From positions 1-57,026 of the forward strand of contig JANWWH010000002.1 of NCBI GenBank assembly GCA_025056375.1: a stretch of DNA of 57,026 nucleotides. The letters run 5' to 3'. A program made the position numbers and the translations under genes. Positions 16,061 through 25,144 of this stretch are shown in pieces; positions within the stretch are counted from its first letter, which is position 1; every line of letters begins with the position of its first letter. This DNA is from Aquificaceae bacterium (GTDB lineage Bacteria; Aquificota; Aquificia; Aquificales; Aquificaceae). Below the pieces are notes generated by a model that searched no databases, was not told the origin of the DNA, and saw nothing but the letters and a program-made list of their open reading frames with translations.

Positions 16061-19000
16061 ATGGAGCTTTTTGAACATGACTCCTGCGGTGTAGGTTTCC
16101 TATGCAACATAAGGGGGGAAAGAAGCCATCAGATAGTCCGCTGGGGTATTCAGGCGGTTAAAAACCTCACTCACAGAGGTGCGGTAGGTGGTGACGGAAA
16201 GACGGGTGACGGTGCGGGCGTTCTCATAGAGATACCCAGGAGGTTCTTCGGGGATTACATACAAGAAAAGGGGCTTGAGGTCTCCTCCCTCCAAAACCTT
16301 GCGGTGGGCTGTGTGTTTCTTTACGAGGAGGTGCGGTCCGCAGTAGAAGAGCACATAAGGAAAAGCCCTTTTAAGCTGGTGGGCTGGCGTGAGGTGCCCT
16401 TAGACACCTCCGCAGTGGGCGAGTCAGCCCTCAAGGTCATGCCAAAAATATTCCATCTTCTTCTTGACTGCGAGAGGGTCACACAGGAGAGGAGAGAGAT
16501 AGAGCTATACCTGCTTAGGAGAAGGCTTGAGACGGACAGGAAGCTAAAAGATAAGCTCTACTTTGCCTCTCTTTCCACGAGGTTGCTGGTATACAAGGGT
16601 ATGCTTGTTGCCCCACAGCTGGACATCTTCTACCCAGAGCTCAAGGACGAGAGGCTCGAATCCGCCTTCTGTCTTTTCCACCAGAGGTATTCTACGAACA
16701 CCTTTCCAAACTGGAAGCTGGCTCAGCCCTTTAGGCACTTGGCTCACAACGGCGAGATAAACACCATACTGGGCAACAGGAACTGGATGAAAGCTCTAGA
16801 GCACGAGCTATCTCACGAGCTTTTTGGAGAGAACATAAAACTCATAAGACCACTGGTCTCTTACGAAGAGAGCGATTCAGCTTCGCTTGACAGGGTCTTT
16901 GAGCTCTTGCTCCTCGTAGGCTACAGCCCAGAACATGCCATAAACCTACTCATACCCCCTGCCTGGGAAGGCGTGCCCTGGCTTAGCAAAGAGGTAAAGG
17001 ACTTTTTTGAGTTTCAGTCCCTTCTGATGAAACCCTGGGACGGTCCTGCAAGCATAGCTTTCACAGACGGCGAAAAGATAGGTGCTCACCTTGACAGGAA
17101 CGGTCTAAGACCTGCCCGTTATGTGCTTACGGAGGATGGCACTCTCGTGCTTGGCTCAGAAGTGGGCATGGTGGAGCTGGAAGATAGAAAAATTCTAAAG
17201 AAGGGAAGGCTCGGACCCGGAGACACGCTGGTGGTGGACCTGAAAGAGGGTAGGGTAAAGGAAACGGAGGAGATACTCAAAGAGCTCTCCTCTTGCAAGC
17301 CTTACGGTGAATGGCTCCAAAAACATCTGGTAAGACTCTCTCAGATAGTAAGGGACTACAGCCTTCCCCATCCCCACGAGGACCCTGACAGGCTTAGAAA
17401 GCTGGTTGCCTTTGGCTACACGCAGGAGGAAATAAAGAATGTGCTCACCCCTATGGCGGAGGAGGGCAAGGAGATTACCTTCTCCATGGGTGACGACACA
17501 CCCATACCCCCCCTCTCGGAGAAGCCAGTCCTCCTCTTCAGATACTTCAAGCAGAGGTTCGCACAGGTTACCAACCCCCCCATAGACCCCATCAGGGAGA
17601 GGGCGGTTATGTCTCTTAAGATGAACTTAGGGCACAAGAGAAATTTTTTAAAGGAAGAAGAAGAGCACGCCAAAAGGCTTCAGATAGAAAGCCCTATACT
17701 CCTTCCCTACCAGTTTAAGGCTCTTCTCGAGCAGGAGCACTTCAAGGTAGCCTGGGTGCCCATGACCTACCCAAAGGAGAGGAGCTATTGCGTAGTGGAG
17801 CTTCAGGACCTGGCGGGCGAAAGAAGGATTACGGACATCCTCTACGATGCCATGTATGAGGGTATCACCATATGTGACCTGAGGCTGGGAGTGGAGGTAG
17901 TATGCAGGAGGGTGGAGGAGGTGGTTCGTGAGGGGGCTCAGATAGTGGTGCTGTCTGACAGGAACATGTCCAAACACAGGCTTGCCGTCCCTAGCCTGCT
18001 GGCGGTTTCTGCGGTCTTTAAGTGGCTCTCAGATAGGGGTTTATCTAACAAGGTTTCGCTGGTGGTGGAGACGGGAGAAGCCAGAGACACCCACCACATG
18101 GCATGCCTTATAGGCTACGGAGCTTCCGCAGTATATCCCTATCTTATGTATGAGCTGATATACGAGCTATGTCAAAAGGGAGAAATAAATATACCCTACG
18201 AGCAAGCCCTTCTCAATTACAAGAAAGCCCTGGAAGACGGTCTTTTAAAGATAATGTCCAAGATGGGCATATCCACCCTAAATTCCTATCAAGGTGCAAG
18301 AATCTTTGACACGGTCTGCCTAAACAAGGAGTTTGTGGAGGAATACTTCCCAGGCACGCCCGCCACCTTGGAGTCCGACGGCATCTTTGAGGTTCAGGAG
18401 AGCCTTCTTATAAGACACGACGCGGGTTTTGAAAGGGAGAAGCCCGAGCTGGACTACGGCGGAGATATGAAGTTCAGGAAGGGGGGGCAGTGGCATGCCT
18501 GGTCCCCCTTCGTGGTCAGAGCTCTTCACAAGTTTTTGGAAACAGGGGACTACGAGGACTACAGAGAATTTTCCCGTCTTGCCAACGGGGAGCATCCTAC
18601 CTTCATAAGACATCTTTTAGACTATAAAAGGGCGGAGGAGCCTGTTCCTCTTGAGGAAGTGGAGCCCGTAGAGAGCATACTCAAAAGGTTTGTCACTGGT
18701 GGTATGTCCTTAGGAGCTCTCTCGCCGGAAGCCCACGAGGTGCTGGCGGAAGCCTGCAACAGGCTTGGCATGAAGAGTAACTCGGGAGAGGGTGGTGAAG
18801 ACCCTGCAAGATACTGGACCCTAAAGAACTCAGCCATAAAGCAGGTAGCATCAGGGCGCTTTGGTGTCACGCCAACCTACCTTGCCTCCGCTCAGGACAT
18901 TGAGATAAAGATAGCTCAAGGGGCAAAGCCTGGTGAGGGCGGACAGCTCCCAGGCAAAAAGGTAAACGAATACATAGCAAGGCTCAGACACGCCCAACCG

Positions 19001-20551
19001 GGCGTCACCCTCATATCCCCCCCACCCCATCACGACATATACTCCATAGAAGACCTCGCCCAGCTCATAAACGACCTAAAAGAAGCCAACCCTACCGCCA
19101 AGGTCTGCGTAAAGCTGGTGGCTGAAACGGGCGTTGGGACTGTGGCTGCAGGGGTGGCAAAGGCTTATGCGGACATCGTTCAAGTGAGCGGTGCGGAGGG
19201 TGGAACGGGTGCAAGCCCCTACTCTTCCATAAAGAACGCAGGTAACTACTGGGAGATAGGTCTTTCTGAGACCCAGAGAATCTTGATGGAAAACAACCTA
19301 AGGGACAAGGTAAGGCTCAGGGTGGATGGGGGCATGAGGACTGGTAAGGATGTGGTCATCGGGGCCCTTTTGGGTGCGGAGGAGTTCGGCTTTGGCACTG
19401 TCTCTATGATTGCGGAGGGTTGCGTGATGGCAAGGGTTTGCCATACAAACCAGTGCCCTACGGGCGTGGCGACCCAAGACCCGAAATACAGGGAAAAGTT
19501 TAAGGGCAAGGTAGAAAAGGTGATGAGCTACTTTCTGGCGGTAGCCCAGGAAGTGAGAGAAATCCTATCTCAGATGGGCTTTAGGTCCTTGGAGGAAGTC
19601 ATAGGAAGGAGAGACCTCATTGAGGTCAAGACCTACGACCACATACCCGGTTCCAAAAGGGTGAGGCTTGAGGAGTTTCTTAAAGAAGGATACCCAGAGG
19701 GCAAACCCCTCAGATGCCTACAGGAGCGCAACGACAACCCAAGAAGGAGCTCTCTGGCAAGAGAGTTAGAGGAGCGGGTGCTCCCCTACATAGAAAGGGG
19801 TGAGAAGTTCTGCGGAGAATACACCATAAGAAACATAGATAGGAGTGTCCCCACGAGACTTGCCTACCACGTAGCGGTAAGGTACAGGGACGAGGGTCTT
19901 CCCGAGGATACCATAAGTCTCACCTTTAGGGGGACTGCGGGGCAGAGCTTTGGAGCCTTCAACCACAGGGGTATGTCCCTAACGCTCATCGGAGACACCA
20001 ACGACTATGTGGGTAAGGGCATGTTCGGTGGAAGGATAGTCATAAAACCACCAGATGTGGAAGACACCCAGAACCACGTAATAATGGGCAACACTTGCCT
20101 CTACGGTGCTATTGGAGGTGAGTTGTTCGCAGCAGGAAAGGCGGGGGAGAGGTTTGCGGTCAGAAACAGCGGAGCTCTGGCGGTGGTGGAAGGTGCGGGT
20201 ATGCACTGCTGTGAATACATGACGGGTGGTCTCGTGGTGGTGCTAGGTAAGGTAGGGGTCAACTTTGGTGCGGGTATGACGGGCGGTTTTGCCTACGTGT
20301 TAGATGAGGACATAGACAGAAAGATAAACGCAGGCTATGTGATGACCAGAAACCTCAGGGAGAGAGAAAAGGAAGAGCTAAGGAGCCTTATAGAAAAACA
20401 CCAGAGCTACACCCAGAGCAAGTGGGCAAGGCACATACTGGAACACTGGGAAGAATACGCTGGAATGTTTCGGAAGGTAGTCCCCCTTGAGATGTGTAAA
20501 AGAGACGAGATGGGCATATCCGACGAGTGTGAGGTAGAACTGAAGGGCTAA
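16061..20551 (+). CDS. gltB: Glutamate synthase large subunit
   Basis: The 1496-residue protein transfers the amide of glutamine to 2-oxoglutarate. The start at ATG 16061 puts Cys at position 9, the expected class II amidotransferase nucleophile exposed after removal of a short propeptide; a GTG nine bases upstream is the alternative. Visible domains: amidotransferase (to about 430, with Asn-Gly-Glu-Ile-Asn-Thr), a central domain, the FMN barrel (Gly-Glu-Gly-Gly-Glu-Asp-Pro-Ala-Arg, and the Cys-His-Thr-Asn-Gln-Cys-Pro-Thr-Gly-Val [3Fe-4S] loop), and the Gly-rich C-terminal beta-helix. The small subunit gltD is not adjacent, so the electron donor (NAD(P)H via GltD, or ferredoxin) cannot be told from here. 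It is the largest gene in the window. Confidence 0.96.
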   Translation: MELFEHDSCGVGFLCNIRGERSHQIVRWGIQAVKNLTHRGAVGGDGKTGDGAGVLIEIPRRFFGDYIQEKGLEVSSLQNLAVGCVFLYEEVRSAVEEHIRKSPFKLVGWREVPLDTSAVGESALKVMPKIFHLLLDCERVTQERREIELYLLRRRLETDRKLKDKLYFASLSTRLLVYKGMLVAPQLDIFYPELKDERLESAFCLFHQRYSTNTFPNWKLAQPFRHLAHNGEINTILGNRNWMKALEHELSHELFGENIKLIRPLVSYEESDSASLDRVFELLLLVGYSPEHAINLLIPPAWEGVPWLSKEVKDFFEFQSLLMKPWDGPASIAFTDGEKIGAHLDRNGLRPARYVLTEDGTLVLGSEVGMVELEDRKILKKGRLGPGDTLVVDLKEGRVKETEEILKELSSCKPYGEWLQKHLVRLSQIVRDYSLPHPHEDPDRLRKLVAFGYTQEEIKNVLTPMAEEGKEITFSMGDDTPIPPLSEKPVLLFRYFKQRFAQVTNPPIDPIRERAVMSLKMNLGHKRNFLKEEEEHAKRLQIESPILLPYQFKALLEQEHFKVAWVPMTYPKERSYCVVELQDLAGERRITDILYDAMYEGITICDLRLGVEVVCRRVEEVVREGAQIVVLSDRNMSKHRLAVPSLLAVSAVFKWLSDRGLSNKVSLVVETGEARDTHHMACLIGYGASAVYPYLMYELIYELCQKGEINIPYEQALLNYKKALEDGLLKIMSKMGISTLNSYQGARIFDTVCLNKEFVEEYFPGTPATLESDGIFEVQESLLIRHDAGFEREKPELDYGGDMKFRKGGQWHAWSPFVVRALHKFLETGDYEDYREFSRLANGEHPTFIRHLLDYKRAEEPVPLEEVEPVESILKRFVTGGMSLGALSPEAHEVLAEACNRLGMKSNSGEGGEDPARYWTLKNSAIKQVASGRFGVTPTYLASAQDIEIKIAQGAKPGEGGQLPGKKVNEYIARLRHAQPGVTLISPPPHHDIYSIEDLAQLINDLKEANPTAKVCVKLVAETGVGTVAAGVAKAYADIVQVSGAEGGTGASPYSSIKNAGNYWEIGLSETQRILMENNLRDKVRLRVDGGMRTGKDVVIGALLGAEEFGFGTVSMIAEGCVMARVCHTNQCPTGVATQDPKYREKFKGKVEKVMSYFLAVAQEVREILSQMGFRSLEEVIGRRDLIEVKTYDHIPGSKRVRLEEFLKEGYPEGKPLRCLQERNDNPRRSSLARELEERVLPYIERGEKFCGEYTIRNIDRSVPTRLAYHVAVRYRDEGLPEDTISLTFRGTAGQSFGAFNHRGMSLTLIGDTNDYVGKGMFGGRIVIKPPDVEDTQNHVIMGNTCLYGAIGGELFAAGKAGERFAVRNSGALAVVEGAGMHCCEYMTGGLVVVLGKVGVNFGAGMTGGFAYVLDEDIDRKINAGYVMTRNLREREKEELRSLIEKHQSYTQSKWARHILEHWEEYAGMFRKVVPLEMCKRDEMGISDECEVELKG

Positions 20552-20594
20552 AGTTGCTCAGCAGACCTCTAAAAACTTATCAAACAGGGGACAT

Positions 20595-20600
20595 TATACT
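20595..20600 (+). promoter_or_regulatory. -10 box for leaderless obg transcript
   Basis: TATACT eight bases before the obg ATG (20609), in a T-rich stretch with no Shine-Dalgarno. Confidence 0.5.
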
Positions 20601-20608
20601 TTTTTCTT

Positions 20609-21676
20609 ATGTTCGTTGACAGGGTTAAGTTGTATGTTAAAGCGGGTGACGGTGGCGATGGTGCGGTAGCCTTCCTCAGAGAGAAGTACAGACCCCACGG
20701 AGGTCCTGCAGGCGGGGACGGGGGAAAGGGCGGAGATGTGGTGCTGGTGGCTACCAGAAGGAAGCACACCCTCTACGACTTTAAGTTTCGCGCCCACTTT
20801 AAGGCTCAGAGGGGTGAACAGGGAAGGGGCAAAAACCAACAGGGTAAGGATGGAGAAGACCTCCTGATAGAGGTGCCCCTTGGCACTGTGGTGCGGGATG
20901 GGGAAAAGGGTCATGTTCTCTGTGACCTTATAGAGGAAGGGCAGAGGTGCGTTGTGGCAAGGGGTGGAAGGGGTGGAAGGGGGAACGCCCGCTTCGCTAC
21001 CCCCACCAATCAGTTGCCAAGGTATGCGGAGAAGGGACAGAAGGGAGAAGAAAGGTGGCTTATACTTGAGCTGAAGCTGATAGCGGATGTGGGTCTTGTG
21101 GGTCTACCAAACGCGGGAAAGTCTACCCTTCTTTCAAGGCTCACCAGGGCAAGACCAAAGATAGCGGACTACCCCTTCACTACCCTTTCGCCGGTGCTGG
21201 GTGTGATGGAGTTAGAAGAGGGGACACAGCTTGTCCTTGCGGACATACCCGGGCTCATAGAAGGTGCCAGTCAGGGCAAGGGGCTGGGTTACGAGTTCCT
21301 GAGACACATAGAGAGGACAAAGCTTATACTGCACCTCTTGGATGTATCAGAGGGCAGGTCTGAAGACCCCCTTAGAGCTTTTGAGATAATAAACAGGGAG
21401 ATGAAGAGCTACAGCCCAGAGCTTACGAAGAAGCCTCAGGTAGTTGTTGGCACCAAGATAGACAACCTAACTGACAGGTCTTACCTTGAAAGACTGAGGA
21501 GAGAGTTTAAGGTGAGAGGTTACCTTTTCCTTGCGGTTTCTGCGGTGACTGGCGAAGGTCTTGAAGAGTTAAAATACCACATAGTTAGGAAGTTTAAGGA
21601 GATAGAGAATGAAAAGCCTAGGGAGATACAGGGTGTCGCTGAGCCCTCAACTGCCTGCAGAAGTGGAAGCAGTTGA
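20609..21676 (+). CDS. obg: GTPase Obg
   Basis: The 355-residue protein is the ribosome-assembly and stress GTPase Obg/CgtA. The glycine-rich Obg fold comes first (about residues 1-158, with Lys-Ala-Gly-Asp-Gly-Gly-Asp-Gly and Gly-Gly-Pro-Ala-Gly-Gly-Asp-Gly-Gly). The G domain follows: P-loop Gly-Leu-Pro-Asn-Ala-Gly-Lys-Ser at 165-172, Asp-Ile-Pro-Gly-Leu-Ile-Glu-Gly, and Thr-Lys-Ile-Asp. There is no C-terminal OCT domain, as in other short Obg proteins. The last 68 bases overlap the next gene, so the final 20 or so residues are constrained by two frames and look atypical. The usual partners rplU and rpmA are not upstream. Confidence 0.96.
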   Translation: MFVDRVKLYVKAGDGGDGAVAFLREKYRPHGGPAGGDGGKGGDVVLVATRRKHTLYDFKFRAHFKAQRGEQGRGKNQQGKDGEDLLIEVPLGTVVRDGEKGHVLCDLIEEGQRCVVARGGRGGRGNARFATPTNQLPRYAEKGQKGEERWLILELKLIADVGLVGLPNAGKSTLLSRLTRARPKIADYPFTTLSPVLGVMELEEGTQLVLADIPGLIEGASQGKGLGYEFLRHIERTKLILHLLDVSEGRSEDPLRAFEIINREMKSYSPELTKKPQVVVGTKIDNLTDRSYLERLRREFKVRGYLFLAVSAVTGEGLEELKYHIVRKFKEIENEKPREIQGVAEPSTACRSGSS

Positions 21677-22550
21677 GCTGGAGGAGTCGGAGCAGTTCGT
21701 GGACTTTCTGGAAGAGCCCGGTGTTTACGAAGGTTACCTTCCCAAAGGGGGTTTTAGCCTGGTTTTTGTGGACGGCGTTAGACGCACCGAATGCCTTGCC
21801 TACATAAGAGACGAGGAGACCGGAGAGAGCTTCGAAGGAGCTTTTGTCTCTCTTGGGGCGGGGGCTCTCAAAGTAGACTACGGAAGGATTAACCTTCTTG
21901 AGGGGTCTCTCCTCCTGAAAAGGGTCGAGAGGCTTCTGTTTTTCAGAGGGAAGGCAGCGCTCGGAAGCCTTTTAGGTTTTAGACCTCAGGGTGTAGAGGG
22001 TGAGCTCTCGGCGGAGGTAAACAGATACATGAAGGAAGAGCTGGAGGCTAAGGTTGCCCTTGAAGTCTCCAGAAAGTTCCCTTCCACCCTTCTCCTGTGC
22101 GACGGGACGCTGAGCCACAGGCTAAGAAACACTCCCTGCCTTGGCTTCGTAAAGAGCATAAAAAGGCTATATCTGGACCTTTCCCATGTAAACCTTCTCT
22201 ATTCCCTTCGCGTGGGTCAGAGAAGTCCCATACTTAAGCTTCACTACCAGCGCAGACAGGAGGAAAGGGAGAAAACGGATAAATACACTTGGTATGTAAG
22301 GCTCTCCAATCACGAAGGGCTACACGGTCTTGCTAGAGTTGAAGTCTTCCCCCAGAGGGACCTACACACTTTGAAGGAAATGGCTGACCTCTCCGCGGGT
22401 ATCCTTCCTCTCTTCGCCAGTCAATCCTTTCAGGATAGGAGGTCTCCTCAGAACCTTCTCCCTATCGGCAGGCTTGAGAAGTTTCTCAGACTTCACTTGG
22501 GTGCTTACGGGCTCATAAGGAGGAAAATAGAAGACTTCTTCCATGCTTGA
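21609..22550 (+). CDS. NurA-domain nuclease-like protein
   Basis: The 313-residue protein shows the NurA pattern. An early strand ends in Val-Asp-Gly (Asp55, a candidate metal ligand), and a second strand has Cys-Asp-Gly-Thr-Leu. Then comes Gly-Phe-Val-Lys-Ser-Ile-Lys, and a C-terminal segment Arg-Arg-Ser-Pro-Gln-Asn-Leu-Leu-Pro-Ile-Gly-Arg-Leu-Glu with a conserved Leu-Arg helix. NurA is a 5'-3' exonuclease that works with the HerA translocase in DNA end resection in archaea and some bacteria. No herA is in this window. The start at 21609 lies inside obg (68-base overlap); a later start would remove little of the core. The activity is inferred from motifs only. Confidence 0.7.
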   Translation: MKSLGRYRVSLSPQLPAEVEAVELEESEQFVDFLEEPGVYEGYLPKGGFSLVFVDGVRRTECLAYIRDEETGESFEGAFVSLGAGALKVDYGRINLLEGSLLLKRVERLLFFRGKAALGSLLGFRPQGVEGELSAEVNRYMKEELEAKVALEVSRKFPSTLLLCDGTLSHRLRNTPCLGFVKSIKRLYLDLSHVNLLYSLRVGQRSPILKLHYQRRQEEREKTDKYTWYVRLSNHEGLHGLARVEVFPQRDLHTLKEMADLSAGILPLFASQSFQDRRSPQNLLPIGRLEKFLRLHLGAYGLIRRKIEDFFHA

Positions 22551-23418
22551 GGTTTTTCTCACCGTAAGCCTGGCTTACCTTCTAAAAAGGGCTGGACTTT
22601 TCTCGGAGGAGCATTCTAAGGTGCTGGTCAACTATGTGCTCTACTTTGCCCTTCCTATACTTAGCTTCAAGACCGCTCACGGTCTTGGGTTTTCCCTTGG
22701 TGTCCTGGGGGTTGCCTTAGGTGCCTGGTTGGTGATAATACTTTCTCTGCTTACCGCCTATCTTGTAGGCACATTCCTGAGGCTCAACCCCTCCGACCTT
22801 AAAACCCTTACCCTTATCTCCGCCTTTGGCAATACCGCCTTTTTGGGCTACCCTTACAGCTTCAACTACTTTGGTGAAGAGGGGCTCATGTATGCGGTTA
22901 TATACGACAGCATAGGTTCTTTTCTTGCGGTGTCTTCTATAGGTTTTCTAATACTTAGCGGAAGGTTTGACCTTAAGCCTCTCCTCTCCTTTCCTCCCTT
23001 TCTCGGTCTTGTCCTTGGATTTCTCCTCAGAGGTTATCAGCTTCCCGAAGCCTTTTGGAAGTTCGTAGACTTCTCCTTAGCTTCTCTCCTGCCCGTTGTT
23101 CTCTTCTCTTTGGGGCTTTCTCTTGAGTTTTCCCGCATGCTAAAGGAGGGTAAGCTCCTCTTAGTTGCCCTGACCCTCAAGATGTTTATCTCTCCCCTTT
23201 TTGCCCTTTTTTTACTCAAGCTGTTACCCATAAACGCCCTTGCCTACAAGGTCTCGGTGGTAGAATCCGCCATGCCTACCATGGTAACTGTTAGCGTGCT
23301 CGTTTTGAAGTTTGGGCTGAACCATAACCTCGCCTTTGGTAGCGCAGGGCTTGGTATAGTGGTGAGTTTTTTCAGCGTGCCCCTTTGGCTTTATCTCCTC
23401 GAAAGACTTCCGATGTAA
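22543..23418 (+). CDS. AEC-family (auxin efflux carrier-like) transporter
   Basis: The 291-residue membrane protein has about ten hydrophobic helices in the two-times-five arrangement of the AEC/BART superfamily. It has an early Tyr-Val-Leu-Tyr-Phe-Ala-Leu-Pro segment (the Pro-containing broken helix) and an Asn-Thr-Ala-Phe-Leu-Gly-Tyr-Pro motif after the central loop. Family members export or take up organic acids or related anions; the substrate here is unknown. The ATG overlaps the NurA-like gene by eight bases, and the 3' end overlaps the convergent pseudouridine synthase gene by 28 bases. Confidence 0.88.
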   Translation: MLEVFLTVSLAYLLKRAGLFSEEHSKVLVNYVLYFALPILSFKTAHGLGFSLGVLGVALGAWLVIILSLLTAYLVGTFLRLNPSDLKTLTLISAFGNTAFLGYPYSFNYFGEEGLMYAVIYDSIGSFLAVSSIGFLILSGRFDLKPLLSFPPFLGLVLGFLLRGYQLPEAFWKFVDFSLASLLPVVLFSLGLSLEFSRMLKEGKLLLVALTLKMFISPLFALFLLKLLPINALAYKVSVVESAMPTMVTVSVLVLKFGLNHNLAFGSAGLGIVVSFFSVPLWLYLLERLPM

Positions 23419-24137
23419 GGTAGTCCAAGCGCCTTTCTGAGTTTCCTCAGTTCCTCCTCCGTCAGCTCTCTCCACTGACCCGGCTTAAGGTTTCCAAGGT
23501 TTAGAGGACCTATGGCAACCCTCTTAAGCTTAAGCACTCTATGCCCAAAGTGGGAAAGGAACCTCTTAACTATGTGTTTTCTACCTTCGTGAAAGACTAT
23601 TTCAAGAAAGCTCCTGTCCCTTTCGTGCCTGAGGAGCCTAACACTGTCAGGCTTTGCGAAGCCATCCTCAAGCTTGGCACCTTTACCCATTTTCCAAAGG
23701 GTTTCCTCGCTCACCTCTCCCGAAGCCCATACAAGATAGGTTTTAGGCAGTTTGTATCTTGGATGCATTATCCTGTTAGCGAGCTCTCCGTCGTTAGTAA
23801 GGAGCAAAAGACCCTCCGCATTGTAATCGAGCCTGCCTGCAGGATAAACCCTTTCTCGCACCTTTTCTATAAGCTCCTGAAGGGTCTTCTTTCCCTCCTT
23901 TGGCTCTCCAAGTGCGGTAAGGTAACAGCAAGGCTTGTAGAGAAGTATATACTTGTAAGGGGAAGGTCTTACCTCTCTGCCTTCCACCTCCACCACATCC
24001 TTCTCCAGGTCAACCCTCCAACCCAGCTCTCTTACCGGAAGTCCATTTACCTTTACCCTCCCTTCCAATATGAGCTCCTCTGCCTTTCTCCTTGAGGCAA
24101 CACCACACATAGACAAGTATCGGTTAAGCCTTACCAA
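23391..24137 (-). CDS. rRNA pseudouridine synthase, RluB/RsuA family
   Basis: The 248-residue protein has an N-terminal S4 RNA-binding domain (Leu-Asn-Arg-Tyr-Leu-Ser-Met-Cys-Gly-Val-Ala-Ser-Arg-Arg) followed by the catalytic domain with Gly-Arg-Leu-Asp-Tyr-Asn-Ala-Glu-Gly-Leu-Leu-Leu-Leu-Thr-Asn-Asp-Gly, in which the Asp is the catalytic residue. RluB (23S rRNA) is more likely than RsuA or RluE, but the target cannot be proved by eye. The start chosen is TTG at 24137, because AAGGAGG lies seven bases before it; the longer frame from 24191 has no such site. The start overlaps the upstream gene's stop by seven bases, indicating coupling. Confidence 0.88.
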   Translation of the reverse strand: MVRLNRYLSMCGVASRRKAEELILEGRVKVNGLPVRELGWRVDLEKDVVEVEGREVRPSPYKYILLYKPCCYLTALGEPKEGKKTLQELIEKVRERVYPAGRLDYNAEGLLLLTNDGELANRIMHPRYKLPKTYLVWASGEVSEETLWKMGKGAKLEDGFAKPDSVRLLRHERDRSFLEIVFHEGRKHIVKRFLSHFGHRVLKLKRVAIGPLNLGNLKPGQWRELTEEELRKLRKALGLPYIGSLSRR

Positions 24138-24724
24138 TATCTTTCCTCCTTCCATGGGTCTCCTCTCATGTTGTATCCCCTCTGCTCCCAAAAGCCCGGC
24201 GCATCCTCCTCCCTAAGTTCTATACCCCAAACATACTTGGCGCTTTTCCAGGCGTAGAGTTTTGGAAGGACAAGCCTTAGGGGGTATCCGTGCCTTAGGG
24301 GTATGGGCTTCCCATACATCTTGTAAGCTATTATGCTGTCTTCTTCGTAGAGGTATTGGAGGGGGAGGTTAGTGCTGTATCCTTCAAGGCAATGAACCAT
24401 AACATAACCCGCGGAGGGTTTTGGCTTTGCCAGATTTAAAAGATAAGAGGTTTGCACGCCTTCCCACTCTATTTCTTTTACGCTCCACCTCGTAACACAG
24501 TGAAAATCCGCAACCACTTCTACGGAGGGAAGCGAGACAAACTCCTCGTAAGTAAACTCCAGAGGTTCTTCCACAAGCCCAAACACTCTAAACCTGTAGT
24601 TTTCCATATCCCACTGGGGTATGTGGTCTACTATGTCGTAGACGATAGGTGCGGATATCCACCTCTGTCCAGGCGGTAGGCGGTCTTCTCTCAAGTTTAC
24701 GGAGCTGACTATCCTCTTTTTCAT
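24131..24724 (-). CDS. Sulfite-oxidase-like molybdopterin oxidoreductase
   Basis: The 197-residue protein belongs to the short, single-domain sulfite oxidase-like group (COG2041 type). The Phe-His-Cys-Val-Thr-Arg-Trp-Ser segment supplies the cysteine that ligates molybdenum, and Arg-His-Gly-Tyr-Pro-Leu-Arg-Leu and Lys-Tyr-Val-Trp-Gly-Ile follow as in the family. There is no signal peptide or Tat motif, so a cytoplasmic location is inferred. The ATG at 24724 is preferred over an in-frame TTG at 24751. Physiological substrate unknown. It is divergent from the DUF1232 gene and coupled to the pseudouridine synthase downstream. Confidence 0.85.
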   Translation of the reverse strand: MKKRIVSSVNLREDRLPPGQRWISAPIVYDIVDHIPQWDMENYRFRVFGLVEEPLEFTYEEFVSLPSVEVVADFHCVTRWSVKEIEWEGVQTSYLLNLAKPKPSAGYVMVHCLEGYSTNLPLQYLYEEDSIIAYKMYGKPIPLRHGYPLRLVLPKLYAWKSAKYVWGIELREEDAPGFWEQRGYNMRGDPWKEERYW

Positions 24725-24766
24725 GCTTATAAATATAGTGCGGGCTGGCAAGCCCTGGGAGAATGT

Positions 24767-24772
24767 TATAAT
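24767..24772 (+). promoter_or_regulatory. -10 box for near-leaderless DUF1232 gene
   Basis: A perfect TATAAT nine bases before the ATG at 24782, with no ribosome site between them. Confidence 0.5.
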
Positions 24773-24781
24773 AAAAATCCC

Positions 24782-25144
24782 ATGGAGGAAAAGTTAAGAA
24801 AGCACCACAGAAATATAGATATCAGGGAGCTCGGATTACTTCTTGAGGAGAAGTTGAGAAGCGTCCCACCCACGATGGAATACGTGAGAAACCTTATCTT
24901 GGATGTAAAAATGCTCTTTAGGGTGCTCTCCGACTTGGAGTTTGACCTAAAGGAGGAGGCAAGGAAGGATTTTATATCCGCACTTCTTTACTTCATAGAG
25001 GTTAGAGATGCCATCCGTGACCGCATACCCCTCATAGGTTACTGGGATGACTACAGGCTGGTCAGATATGTGAAGGATAAGCACAGAGAGGAGATAAACC
25101 GCTACTTCTCTCAGGTCAAGCACTTTATAGCCAACTACTTCTGA
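24782..25144 (+). CDS. DUF1232 (YkvA-like) protein
   Basis: The 120-residue protein is mostly helical and contains the Ile-Pro-Leu-Ile-Gly-Tyr-Trp-Asp-Asp-Tyr motif that marks DUF1232 proteins (usually Val-Pro-x-x-Gly-x-x-Asp-Asp). Unlike many members it lacks obvious membrane helices. Function is unknown. It heads a plus-strand run; its stop overlaps the start of the ABC permease by one base (TGATG). Confidence 0.72.
   Translation: MEEKLRKHHRNIDIRELGLLLEEKLRSVPPTMEYVRNLILDVKMLFRVLSDLEFDLKEEARKDFISALLYFIEVRDAIRDRIPLIGYWDDYRLVRYVKDKHREEINRYFSQVKHFIANYF

Noticed and set aside
23541-24095. 184-codon plus-strand frame
   Set aside because: It is the antisense shadow of the pseudouridine synthase gene, whose motifs are complete.
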